A DNA stretch of 64,000 nt from Burkholderia sp. NRF60-BP8 (GTDB taxonomy: Bacteria; Pseudomonadota; Gammaproteobacteria; Burkholderiales; Burkholderiaceae), in NCBI RefSeq assembly GCF_001522585.2, contig NZ_CP013373.1, positions 3,363,376 through 3,427,375 of the forward strand. Direction: 5' to 3'. Numbering within the stretch: the first letter of the stretch is position 1; each line of letters starts with the position of its first letter. Positions 54,500-62,424 of the stretch are shown in pieces. The notes beneath the pieces were generated by a model. That model was not told the origin of the DNA and made no database searches. It saw only the letters and a list, made by a program, of their open reading frames with translations. Made by a program: the position numbers and the translations under genes.

Positions 54500-55858
54500 A
54501 TGGAAGGCATCCTGATCCAGCACACGACGCAACGTCAGCTGTGGTTCGGCGCGCTGACGGCGCTCGTCATCCTGCTTGCGCTCGGGATCGCCGCGCCGCA
54601 CGCGAACGTCGCGCTGCCGGCCGTCGAGCCGTTCATGCCGATGTGCGCGCTCACCGTGTTCACGACCGCCAGCATCGCGGCGTTCTTCCTCGGCGCGCAG
54701 TTCACCGTGACGCGCCAGCCCGTGCTCGGTGCGCTCGGCGGCGCCTATGCGTTCACCGCACTTGCCGTCGCGCTGCAACTGCTCACCTTTCCCGGCGTGT
54801 TCGCGCCGCATGGCCTGCTCGGCGCGCGCCCGCAAAGCGCGGCATGGATGTGGATCTTCTGGCATGCCGGCTTTCCGTGCTTCGTGATGGCCGCGCTGTT
54901 CGCACGCGAGCGACTGACGCGCGCCCCGGTCGGCGAAAAAGCGACGCGCCGCTGGACGATCGCGCTCGTCGGCGGCCCGGCCGTCGCGGCGGCACTCCTG
55001 TGCGCGCTCGCGCTGAACGTGTCGCTGCCGCCCGCGTTCCATCCGCCTCGCGACGCAGCCGTGCTGCCCGTCAACGGCATCGCGCTCGTCGTATGGATCC
55101 TCAACGTCCTCGCGCTCGTGGCCGTGCTCGTCACCGGCCGGCTGCGCACGACGCTCGACCTGTGGCTCGCGATCGCGGTGCTCGCGTGCCTGACCGACAC
55201 GACGCTGAACCTGCTGACGACGAACCGCTTCACGGTCGGCTGGTATGTCGCACGCGTGTTCAGCATGTTCACGCCCGGCGTACTCGTGTGCGTGCTCGCG
55301 TGGGAAGTGACGATGCTGTATCAGCAGTTGTTCGAAGCGCATGCGACGCTGATCCGCTCTTCCGCACGCGACGGGCTCACGGGCGCGTTCAACCGCAGCC
55401 ACTTCAACGATCGTTTCCACATGCTGTTCCTGCAGGCGCGACGGCAGGGCGAACCGCTGTCGCTGCTGATGGTCGACGTCGATCACTTCAAGGCGTACAA
55501 CGACGCGTTCGGCCACGTGAAGGGCGATGCGTGCCTGGTCGCCGTCGCGAATGCACTGGCCGGCGCCGTGCGGCGGCCGGCCGATATCGTCGCGCGCTAC
55601 GGCGGGGAGGAATTCGCGATCGTGCTGCCGAACACCGGCGCGCGCGGTGCGCGGGTCGTGGCCGACGAAGCGCGCGAAGCCGTGCTGCGGCTCGACCTCG
55701 CGATGCCCGATTCGCCGGCCGGGCGCGTGAGCGTCAGCGTCGGCTGCGCGACCGTAGCGGCCGATGATCTGTCGACGCCCGACGCGTTGATCGAAGCCGC
55801 CGATGCCGCGCTGTACCGGGCGAAGGATATGGGGCGAAACCGGGTCGTCGTCGCCTGA
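54500..55858 (+). CDS. Membrane-bound diguanylate cyclase (GGDEF)
   Basis: 452 aa. The N-terminal half has about eight membrane helices (MASE4-like sensor, about residues 15-270). The GGDEF domain starts near 295; active-site GGEEF at 368-372 is intact and an inhibitory I-site RPAD lies at 359-362, five residues upstream. It should make c-di-GMP and be feedback-inhibited. No EAL domain. GGGGGA lies before the ATG at 54500. Confidence 0.92.
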   Translation: MEGILIQHTTQRQLWFGALTALVILLALGIAAPHANVALPAVEPFMPMCALTVFTTASIAAFFLGAQFTVTRQPVLGALGGAYAFTALAVALQLLTFPGVFAPHGLLGARPQSAAWMWIFWHAGFPCFVMAALFARERLTRAPVGEKATRRWTIALVGGPAVAAALLCALALNVSLPPAFHPPRDAAVLPVNGIALVVWILNVLALVAVLVTGRLRTTLDLWLAIAVLACLTDTTLNLLTTNRFTVGWYVARVFSMFTPGVLVCVLAWEVTMLYQQLFEAHATLIRSSARDGLTGAFNRSHFNDRFHMLFLQARRQGEPLSLLMVDVDHFKAYNDAFGHVKGDACLVAVANALAGAVRRPADIVARYGGEEFAIVLPNTGARGARVVADEAREAVLRLDLAMPDSPAGRVSVSVGCATVAADDLSTPDALIEAADAALYRAKDMGRNRVVVA

Positions 55859-56008
55859 AAACGTCTGCTGTTTGGCTAATTGTTACGGTCATTGTGACCG
55901 GAATAATCCGCCGTTACGGATTGCGTGACAGGGATACCAACGCTTACAGCCGGTGTTGCGGGCGCTCGCTATGCTGGGTTCCATATCGAACCCGAGCAGG
56001 TGAACGCG

Positions 56009-56134
56009 ATGAAGAAGACCCTTTTGCTGATTGCCGGCGTCGCCGTGTTGTTGAGCGGCTGTATCGTGGTGCCTGATGGTGGCGGGTATTACGGGGATGG
56101 CGGGTATTACCATCATCATCGTCATTGGGATTGA
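56009..56134 (+). CDS. Small lipoprotein with Gly/Tyr/His tail (41 aa)
   Basis: 41 aa: MKKTLLLIAGVAVLLSGC gives a signal peptide with lipobox LLSGC, so the mature lipoprotein is only about 24 residues. Its tail alternates GGGYYGDGGYY and ends HHHRHWD, which could bind a metal (inference). AGG lies 8 nt before ATG. A bulged 11-bp hairpin (56141-56171) follows. Confidence 0.75.
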   Translation: MKKTLLLIAGVAVLLSGCIVVPDGGGYYGDGGYYHHHRHWD

Positions 56135-56140
56135 GATAGA

Positions 56141-56171
56141 TGCAGGTCCGGACGCCTCGATCCGGACTGCA
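56141..56171. repeat. Hairpin between small lipoprotein and a membrane protein gene
   Basis: TGCA-G-GTCCGGA (56141-56152) pairs with TCCGGACTGCA (56161-56171), an 11-bp stem with one bulged G and an 8-nt loop. It lies 6 nt after the lipoprotein stop. No T-run, so only a weak terminator candidate. Confidence 0.5.
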
Positions 56172-56209
56172 CGCGATCAAGCCGGCGTCGCCTTATCCGG
56201 CATGCAAAC

Positions 56210-56923
56210 TCAGGCGATGCCCGCGGCCGTCATCGGCGGCGGATACGCGGAAGGCGAGAGATTGCGGATGATCAAACGGTCGAGTTCGGCTTGCGCCTGC
56301 GCGATTTTCGCGTCGGCCGCGACGATTTTCCTTTGGTGGCGATAACGCGCCACGAGCACCGACCCGACGATCACGACACCGAACACGACGTTTTCGACTG
56401 CCGGCGCATGGTCGGCCAACTCGCCGGCCACGGTACCCGCGACCGCGCCGACCAGCACGCCCAATATGGCGGCGAGTATGCCGTCGACGATCCAGCTTTT
56501 CGAAGGGTATTTGAGCCGCGCCACGTTCATTGCGACAACGGCATCCACCATACCGTCGACGTCGCCCTCTACGGCGTCGAATTGCGCCTCGATGGCATCC
56601 ATCAGGCTTTGGGCGCGCGCCTTGTCCGGTTTGGCGAGCGTCCCGGCATTGGAATAGGTCAGCAGGATGCCGTCCAGTTCTGCCCATGCGGCTTCCAGTT
56701 CGGCGGATACCCGGCCTTCTTCGCGCAGATAGTTCCACCCGGTATCGACATCGTTGAGATCGACGTATGCGCCATACGACGCGCAACATTTGAAAACCGC
56801 GAATGCCCGACGCAGTTCGAGCCCCGTGGTGAAATTGTCATTGGCTCGCGATCGCTGGCTTTTCGCCATGTCGATAGTCGAGTTACCGGATGACTCGCTC
56901 CGTGTGCCGAATCGGAATCCCAT
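56210..56923 (-). CDS. Unrecognised protein with C-terminal transmembrane pair
   Basis: 237 aa. The first 130 residues are polar and largely helical; two membrane segments follow at about 145-165 (GILAAILGVLVGAVAGTVAG) and 173-190 (VVFGVVIVGSVLVA), then a basic and helical tail. AGAGGG lies 5 nt before ATG at 56923; an internal ATG (MAKSQRS) is a possible alternative. I do not recognise the family. It is an orphan between the lipoprotein gene and mnmE. Confidence 0.72.
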   Translation of the reverse strand: MGFRFGTRSESSGNSTIDMAKSQRSRANDNFTTGLELRRAFAVFKCCASYGAYVDLNDVDTGWNYLREEGRVSAELEAAWAELDGILLTYSNAGTLAKPDKARAQSLMDAIEAQFDAVEGDVDGMVDAVVAMNVARLKYPSKSWIVDGILAAILGVLVGAVAGTVAGELADHAPAVENVVFGVVIVGSVLVARYRHQRKIVAADAKIAQAQAELDRLIIRNLSPSAYPPPMTAAGIA

Positions 56924-57094
56924 GTGCGCCCTCTGTTTGTTTTGACGCCGGTGTTCGACGTTTTGATATTTCCCCGGCTGGCTGATTTTACGACAGGGCG
57001 CGTGATGCAAACGGGAGAGCGATCGGGAGCGGGTTTGGCGATTGGGAGTGCATGGCGTGCCAAGAACGACTTGCGAACTTCAAATGTGCGAGCA

Positions 57095-58489
57095 TCACTT
57101 CCCGATACAAAACCTGCTGAAAATCACCCCCAGCAGGTCATCCGAAGTGAACTCCCCGGTAATCGAATTGAGTTGCTCCTGCGCGAGCCGAAGCTCCTCG
57201 GCGAACAGATCGAGCGACTGCGCGCGCTGCTCCGCGTGATCGGCCGCCTGCGCGAGATGCGCCTGCGCGGCCCGCAGCGCGATCAGATGCCGCTCGCGCG
57301 CCAGATAAACGCCCTCGGCCCCCGCCTGCCATCCGGCGATTCGCAACAACTCCGCGCGCAGCATGTCGATCCCGTCGCCGCGCTTCGCCGACAGATGCAC
57401 CTCGGTCAGATCACCTTCCGCCGCCGGATGCTCGACGCTTGCCGGCACGCCGGTCAGATCCGTCTTGTTCAGCACGCGCACCACCGGCACGCCGGCCGGA
57501 AACCGCGCCGCGATCGTCTCGTCGTCCGGCGTCATCCCCGTGCGCGAATCGAGCAGATGCAGCACGACATCCGCGCGCTCGATCTCGCTCCACGTGCGCG
57601 CAATGCCGATCCGCTCGACTTCGTCCTCCGTCTCGCGCAGCCCCGCCGTATCGATGATATGCAGCGGAATCCCTTCGACCTGGATCGTCTGCGCGACCTT
57701 GTCGCGCGTCGTCCCGGCGATCGGCGTGACGATCGCCAGCTCCGCGCCCGCCAGCGCATTCAGCAGCGACGACTTGCCGACGTTCGGCTGCCCCGCGAGC
57801 ACGACCGACAGCCCTTCGCGCAACAGCGCGCCCTGCCGCGCATCGCCGAGCACGTGCGCGAGCTGCGCACGGATCTTCGCGAGCTTGCCGCGCGCGTCGG
57901 CCGCTTCGAGGAAGTCGATCTCCTCCTCCGGAAAATCGAGCGTCGCCTCGACCAGCATCCGCAGCGTGATCACGTCGTCGACGAGCGCGTGGATCTGTCG
58001 CGAGAACGCGCCGTCGAGCGAACGCCCGGCCGAGCGCGCGGCCGCCTCGGTGCTCGCCTCGATCAGGTCGGCAACGGCCTCGGCCTGCGCGAGGTCGAGC
58101 TTGTCGTTCAGGAACGCGCGCCGCGTGAACTCGCCCGGCTCCGCGAGCCGCAGCCCGAAGCCGCGCCCCGCATCCAGGCAACGCTGCAGCAGCAACTGCA
58201 TCACGATCGGCCCGCCATGCCCCTGCAGTTCGAGCACGTGCTCGCCGGTGTACGAATGCGGCGCCGGGAAATACAGCGCGATCCCGCGGTCGAGCGGCGC
58301 GCCGTGCGCATCGAGGAACGGCACGTAGCTCGCATGACGCGACGCGAGCTTCTGCCCGCACAACGCGTCGATCAGCGGCAGCGCCGCCGCCTCGCCGCCG
58401 CGCCCGAACGACACGCGGACGACCCCGATGCCGCCCCGGCCGGCAGCAGTGGCAATGGCGACGATCGGATCGGAATCGGTAGCGAGCAT
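57095..58489 (-). CDS. mnmE: tRNA modification GTPase MnmE
   Basis: 464 aa. With MnmG it installs the cmnm5 group on U34 of several tRNAs. N-terminal folate-binding domain (1-120), helical domain, inserted G domain with G1 GQPNVGKS at 233-240, DTAGLRE and NKTD, and the C-terminal CIGK motif, where Cys is essential for modification. mnmG is not in the window. It belongs to the rpmH-rnpA-yidD-yidC-mnmE block but is separated from yidC by an opposite-strand gene. Confidence 0.97.
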   Translation of the reverse strand: MLATDSDPIVAIATAAGRGGIGVVRVSFGRGGEAAALPLIDALCGQKLASRHASYVPFLDAHGAPLDRGIALYFPAPHSYTGEHVLELQGHGGPIVMQLLLQRCLDAGRGFGLRLAEPGEFTRRAFLNDKLDLAQAEAVADLIEASTEAAARSAGRSLDGAFSRQIHALVDDVITLRMLVEATLDFPEEEIDFLEAADARGKLAKIRAQLAHVLGDARQGALLREGLSVVLAGQPNVGKSSLLNALAGAELAIVTPIAGTTRDKVAQTIQVEGIPLHIIDTAGLRETEDEVERIGIARTWSEIERADVVLHLLDSRTGMTPDDETIAARFPAGVPVVRVLNKTDLTGVPASVEHPAAEGDLTEVHLSAKRGDGIDMLRAELLRIAGWQAGAEGVYLARERHLIALRAAQAHLAQAADHAEQRAQSLDLFAEELRLAQEQLNSITGEFTSDDLLGVIFSRFCIGK

Positions 58490-58805
58490 GGGAATCGGAG
58501 AAATCGGGTAATCAGCGAGTCAATGGTGCGCCCGCACAACAGTTCGGGCATCGGAACGCCGGCATTGTAGCGTGCCGGCTCACCCGCCATCGGCCGTGAC
58601 GTCGGATTCGGACTCGCCTGAATTTATCCCACCAGGGATAAGCCAAGTATCAGTCCGGCATCATCACACACCGGCCATTTCGGACGAGTATGTGTGCCGG
58701 AGGGGCTCGGCACTGCGTCCCTCAATTTCATCACCCATCCTGATCAGGGCCGGGATTCGTCCGAACGAGATACGTTTATCTCATATGGTTGTCTGAGACG
58801 CGGCG
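58490..58805. promoter_or_regulatory. Divergent region mnmE / XRE-type regulator with two palindromes
   Basis: 316 bp. TTATCCC (58624-58630) and GGGATAA (58635-58641) form a perfect 7-bp repeat with a 4-nt spacer. Nearer the XRE gene, GAGATA-CGTT-TATCTC (58768-58783) has 6-bp arms. Both carry a TATCYC half-site, so they could be binding sites of the XRE protein. Confidence 0.55.
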
Positions 58806-59261
58806 ATGGAATTGCACAATCTCCCCATGCCGACATCCGAAGAAAAAGCCGCGTTCTCGGAACGCCTGAAATTTGCCCTGCGGCGCAGCCCGGAGAAGGT
58901 CACGGGCGCGACGGAGCTGGCGAACCGATTCAATCTGCGCCATCGCGGAACGCATCCCGTTTCGCCGCAAACCGCACACAAATGGTTGACGGGCCGCACG
59001 ATCCCGACGTCGGACAAACTCGAAACGCTTGCGGAATGGTTGCGTGTCGAAGTGCACTGGCTGCATTACGGGCCGTCGCCGAGCGTGATCGAACATCCGA
59101 CGCCGCAACCGCTGCCGCGCGACGAACGCTATCCGCCGACGCCCGAGACGATCGAACTCGCGTCGAAGATCGAAGCGCTATCTCCGCACCAGCGCTACCT
59201 CGTTCAGGAACTGGTCGAGCAGTTCTACGGCGATCCGAAACCCGAAGCGAAGAAAGCCTGA
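58806..59261 (+). CDS. XRE-like HTH transcriptional regulator
   Basis: 151 aa. N-terminal helix-turn-helix region (about 12-75): SERLKFALRRS, ATELANRFN, VSPQTAHKWLTGRTIPTSDKLE as consecutive pieces. A Pro-rich linker and a short helical C-terminus (LSPHQRYLVQELVEQFY) follow. Start at the first ATG; a second ATG at 58827 is in frame. It lies between yidC and mnmE on the opposite strand, breaking the usual operon. Confidence 0.85.
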   Translation: MELHNLPMPTSEEKAAFSERLKFALRRSPEKVTGATELANRFNLRHRGTHPVSPQTAHKWLTGRTIPTSDKLETLAEWLRVEVHWLHYGPSPSVIEHPTPQPLPRDERYPPTPETIELASKIEALSPHQRYLVQELVEQFYGDPKPEAKKA

Positions 59262-59298
59262 ACGGCAGCGACCGCACGCGCCGCCGTCGCCGGGAAAC

Positions 59299-59335
59299 AA
59301 AAAGCCGCATGGTTATGAACCATGCGGCTTTTTTT
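59299..59335. terminator. Bidirectional terminator between XRE gene and yidC
   Basis: 16-bp perfect stem: AAAAAGCCGCATGGTT (59299-59314) / AACCATGCGGCTTTTT (59318-59333) with an ATG loop and T7 at the plus-strand end. It serves both convergent genes. Confidence 0.9.
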
Positions 59336-59378
59336 GCGAGCATCGCGGGCGGCTGGCCGCCCGCGAATGCAACGGGCG

Positions 59379-61040
59379 TCAGGCCGGCTTCTTCTTGACG
59401 CCGCCGAGCTTGCGCGTGATGTAGTACTGCTGCGCGATCGACAGCACGTTGTTGACAACGTAGTACAGCACCAGGCCGGCGGGGAAGAAGAAGAACATCA
59501 CCGAGAACGCGATCGGCATGAACTTCATCATCTTCGCCTGGACCGGGTCCGGCGGCGTCGGGTTCAGGCTGGTCTGCACGAACATCGACACGGCCATCAG
59601 CACCGGCAGGATGAAGAACGGATCGCGCTGCGACAGGTCGTGAATCCACAGAATCCACGGCGCGCCGCGCATTTCGACCGAGGCGAGCAGCACCCAGTAC
59701 AGCGAAATGAACACCGGGATCTGGATCACGACCGGCAGGCAGCCGCCGAACGGATTGACCTTCTCGGTCTTGTACAGCTCCATCAGCGCGGCGTTCATCT
59801 TCTGCGGATCGCTCTTGAAGCGTTCGCGCAGCGCCTGCATGCGCGGCGTGATTTCCTTCATGCGCGCCATCGACTTGTAGCTCGCCGCCGACAGCGGGAA
59901 GAACACGGCCTTGATCAGCACCGTCAGCAGCACGATCGCCCAGCCCCAGTTGCCGACATAGCTGTGGATCTTCTCGAGCAGCCAGAACAGCGGCTTCGCG
60001 ATGATCGTCACCCAGCCGTAGTCCTTCACGAGCTCCAGGCCCGGCGCGATGCCTTCGAGCATGCGCTCTTCTTCCGGACCGGCGAACAGGCGCGCCTGCA
60101 CGTCGGCCGACTGGCCCGGCGCGATCGCGGCGACCGGCTGCTTCACGCCGACGCGGTACAGCGTCGGATCGATCTTTTCGGCGTAGATGTCGCGCTTCGC
60201 GCCCTGCTGCGGAATCCAGGCCGACGCGAAGTAGTGCTGCACCATCGCGACCCAGCCGTTGTCGGCGGAGGTCACGTAGTCGGCCTTGTTCTTGTCGAGG
60301 TCGCTGAAGTTGATCTTCTGGAAGTGCTTCGAGTCGGTGTAGACCGCCGGCCCGAGGAACGTATGCGAGAACATCGGCGTTTCGACGGCCGTGTTGTCGC
60401 GCACCAGTTCCATGTAGACCGTCGGCGTGACCGGTGCGGTGCCGACGTTGTCGATGTTGGTGTCGACGCCGATCACGTAGCTGCCGCGCGTGAACGTGTA
60501 GGTCTTCACGACCTTCACGCCGCCCTTCACCGGCGATTCGAACGACAGCTTCAGCGTGTTCTGATCGCCCGTCAGCGACGTCGGGCCCGCATCGACCTGC
60601 GTGTAGACGTCGTTGTGGTTCGGGAAATCGCCGCCGAGCAGGCCCGTGCGTGCGAGATACGTGTGGCCGGCCGTGTGGTCGAACAGCGTGATGTACAGGT
60701 CGGGCTGCTTGCCGTCGCCCTGCTTCTTCAGCGTCAGCTTCGCGAGCGTGCCGCCACGCGTGTCGATTTCGCCGTCGTACACGTCGGTCGAGAATTTCAC
60801 GAGCTGCGCCTGCGCGGCCGGGGCCGTCGTCGACGGCGCGGCGCCGGCTGCGGCGGCCGGCACGTCACCTGCGTTCGTCGTCGCGCCCGTGCCCGATGCG
60901 CCGCCGGCAGCGGCCGGGGCCGTGTGCGTGGCGCTCGGGAAGAACATCGACGGGCGTCCATGGTCCCGCTGCCAGTTGTCGTACAGCATGACAGCTGACA
61001 TGAAGAAGATCACCCATAGGACGGTGCGTTTGATATCCAT
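59379..61040 (-). CDS. yidC: Membrane protein insertase YidC
   Basis: 553 aa. N-terminal anchor (about 5-22), an Ala/Thr-rich linker, the large periplasmic P1 domain (about 85-345), and five conserved C-terminal helices beginning near [15 protein letters not shown], with the hydrophilic-groove Arg in the helix before the C1 loop and [11 protein letters not shown]. The C-terminus is basic ([10 protein letters not shown]), as required for ribosome contact. Its start lies 8 bp after the yidD stop. Confidence 0.97.
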   Translation of the reverse strand: MDIKRTVLWVIFFMSAVMLYDNWQRDHGRPSMFFPSATHTAPAAAGGASGTGATTNAGDVPAAAAGAAPSTTAPAAQAQLVKFSTDVYDGEIDTRGGTLAKLTLKKQGDGKQPDLYITLFDHTAGHTYLARTGLLGGDFPNHNDVYTQVDAGPTSLTGDQNTLKLSFESPVKGGVKVVKTYTFTRGSYVIGVDTNIDNVGTAPVTPTVYMELVRDNTAVETPMFSHTFLGPAVYTDSKHFQKINFSDLDKNKADYVTSADNGWVAMVQHYFASAWIPQQGAKRDIYAEKIDPTLYRVGVKQPVAAIAPGQSADVQARLFAGPEEERMLEGIAPGLELVKDYGWVTIIAKPLFWLLEKIHSYVGNWGWAIVLLTVLIKAVFFPLSAASYKSMARMKEITPRMQALRERFKSDPQKMNAALMELYKTEKVNPFGGCLPVVIQIPVFISLYWVLLASVEMRGAPWILWIHDLSQRDPFFILPVLMAVSMFVQTSLNPTPPDPVQAKMMKFMPIAFSVMFFFFPAGLVLYYVVNNVLSIAQQYYITRKLGGVKKKPA

Positions 61041-61048
61041 GCGTTGTC

Positions 61049-61315
61049 TCAGAGTCGATGGGACCGCGCGTCGGCTTCGCCGCGAGCGCGAGTGTCGGAG
61101 TTGGGCGGCGGGACGAGGTCGATGCCGCCCGCGGAAAACGGATGGCATCGGCACACGCGCCTGACGGCGAGATACGTGCCGCGCGCGGCGCCATGATACT
61201 GGATTGCCTCGCGCGCGTAATCCGAACAGGAAGGATAAAAACGGCAACGGTTGCCGAGCATCGGGCTCACGGCAACCTTGTAGAAGCGCAGTAACGCGAT
61301 CAATACCGTTTTCAT
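61049..61315 (-). CDS. yidD: Membrane protein insertion efficiency factor YidD
   Basis: 88 aa. Conserved core [20 protein letters not shown] in parts: [25 protein letters not shown]-(I)D with three Cys. It helps membrane insertion with YidC. Located between rnpA and yidC as usual. Confidence 0.94.
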   Translation of the reverse strand: MKTVLIALLRFYKVAVSPMLGNRCRFYPSCSDYAREAIQYHGAARGTYLAVRRVCRCHPFSAGGIDLVPPPNSDTRARGEADARSHRL

Positions 61316-61390
61316 ACCTTGGGCGGTGCCGTACGACGCCGCGTCAAAACCGGCCGGGCGGGCGCGAGCGCCGCACCGGGCACGGATGCG

Positions 61391-61861
61391 TCACTCGGAC
61401 GCGGGCTTCGACGCGCGGCGGGCGATTTCCCGGGCCGCCCTGTCGAGCAGCTCGCGGATCTCGGCCGCGCACATCGCCGCGAGCGGGGCGGAAGCCGCGC
61501 TCGGCAGCGCTTTCTTGTCGAAGCGCGTGTGCTGCCGCAGCAGCAGGTCGTAACCGGCGAATTCGGCCCGGCGCAGGCGAAACGCATCGCGCGCCAGCCG
61601 CTTCACGAGATTACGGGTGACCGCTCGCGGCGCATACTTCTTGCCGATGACGAGCCCCAGACGCGCGGGCTGGCCGGTCGGCTTGCCGTAAATCACGAAG
61701 TGCGCGGAGCGCCGCCAGGGGCGCAAACGAAAAACGGATGAAAATTCATCCGTTTTCAGAAGTCGCGCAGTTTTCGGAAAGGCGGCTTTCGTCTGCGACG
61801 GATTCGCACCCGGCTCGACGGCACCTTCCGCAGGACTGCGGACGGCGGACACAGCGCGCAA
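61391..61861 (-). CDS. rnpA: Ribonuclease P protein component
   Basis: 156 aa from a TTG start at 61861, 6 nt after the rpmH stop; a GTG at 61852 is also possible, and the true N-terminus is uncertain. Conserved: [13 protein letters not shown] and the RNR motif region [19 protein letters not shown], split as [15 protein letters not shown]. It binds the RnpB RNA to process tRNA 5' ends. It is translated from the rpmH operon. Confidence 0.94.
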   Translation of the reverse strand: MRAVSAVRSPAEGAVEPGANPSQTKAAFPKTARLLKTDEFSSVFRLRPWRRSAHFVIYGKPTGQPARLGLVIGKKYAPRAVTRNLVKRLARDAFRLRRAEFAGYDLLLRQHTRFDKKALPSAASAPLAAMCAAEIRELLDRAAREIARRASKPASE

Positions 61862-61867
61862 CCTGCC

Positions 61868-62002
61868 TTAGATGGCGAGGCGCTTGCGGCCCTTCGCGCG
61901 GCGAGCGTTGATGACCTTGCGGCCACCTGCCGTCTTCATGCGGACACGGAAGCCATGGGTGCGCTTGCGGCGCGTCACGGACGGTTGGTAAGTACGTTTC
62001 AT
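61868..62002 (-). CDS. rpmH: 50S ribosomal protein L34
   Basis: 44 aa, highly basic: [18 protein letters not shown] and KGRKRLAI at the end, the invariant L34 sequence. It is the first gene of the rnpA-yidD-yidC operon and is driven by a strong promoter. Confidence 0.98.
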
Positions 62003-62117
62003 GATGTTCTCACTTGTTCGAGAATGTCGAAATTCAGGGGACCGCGTGCCCTTAACCGGAGGCATTCGGGCGAACGCAATCGCCGGGAATACAGGATTGG
62101 TTTTCGCGGAACCCGCT

Positions 62118-62146
62118 ATTTAAACCGTTTTTCTCTTGACGGTCAA
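62118..62146 (-). promoter_or_regulatory. Sigma-70 promoter of rpmH
   Basis: Minus strand: -35 TTGACC (62141-62146), 17-bp spacer, -10 TTAAAT (62118-62123). The leader to the rpmH ATG is about 110 nt. Confidence 0.78.
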
Positions 62147-62212
62147 TACTTTAGGCGTCGTCCGCCTGTGCCGGCCCGCTCCGATCCGGCCCCGTGACCC
62201 ACAATCGGAGCC

Positions 62213-62221
62213 TGTGGATAA
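62213..62221 (+). promoter_or_regulatory. DnaA box
   Basis: TGTGGATAA, the exact complement of the TTATCCACA consensus, 26 nt before the dnaA -10 candidate. Consistent with DnaA autoregulation. Confidence 0.8.
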
Positions 62222-62400
62222 GTCCCGCTGTGGCCGCGTTTGGCGTTAGAATCTCGCCTTATCTCCAAGAATCCCGCACGCCGCTTCGGCGCCCGCCTGC
62301 CCCTCCAGGACTGTGACGCAGGCGTCCGAGGCACGCTCGCACGACCGCTTCGGGCCTTGTTGCGCCACCGCGACAAGGGCGCCGGCGAGCCGCGCTGTGC

Positions 62401-62424
62401 ATGCAAAAAACGACAGCTACTTGA
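62401..62424 (+). CDS. Seven-codon mini-ORF before dnaA
   Basis: ATG at 62401 opens MQKTTAT and stops with TGA at 62422-62424, whose last base starts the dnaA ATG (TGATG). It could couple dnaA translation to its own; no expression evidence. Confidence 0.4.
   Translation: MQKTTAT

Larger units (their letters stand above)
62003..62423. other. rpmH-dnaA divergent region with a DnaA box
   Basis: 421 bp. It holds the rpmH promoter, one perfect DnaA box TGTGGATAA (62213-62221), a possible dnaA -10 TAGAAT (62247-62252) and a mini-ORF before dnaA. Only one exact DnaA box was found, so this is not shown to be oriC. Confidence 0.7.

Noticed and set aside
62003..62423. Chromosomal origin oriC at the rpmH-dnaA junction
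   Set aside because: Only one exact DnaA box and no box cluster or clear AT-rich unwinding element were found; a GC-skew plot of the chromosome would be needed.
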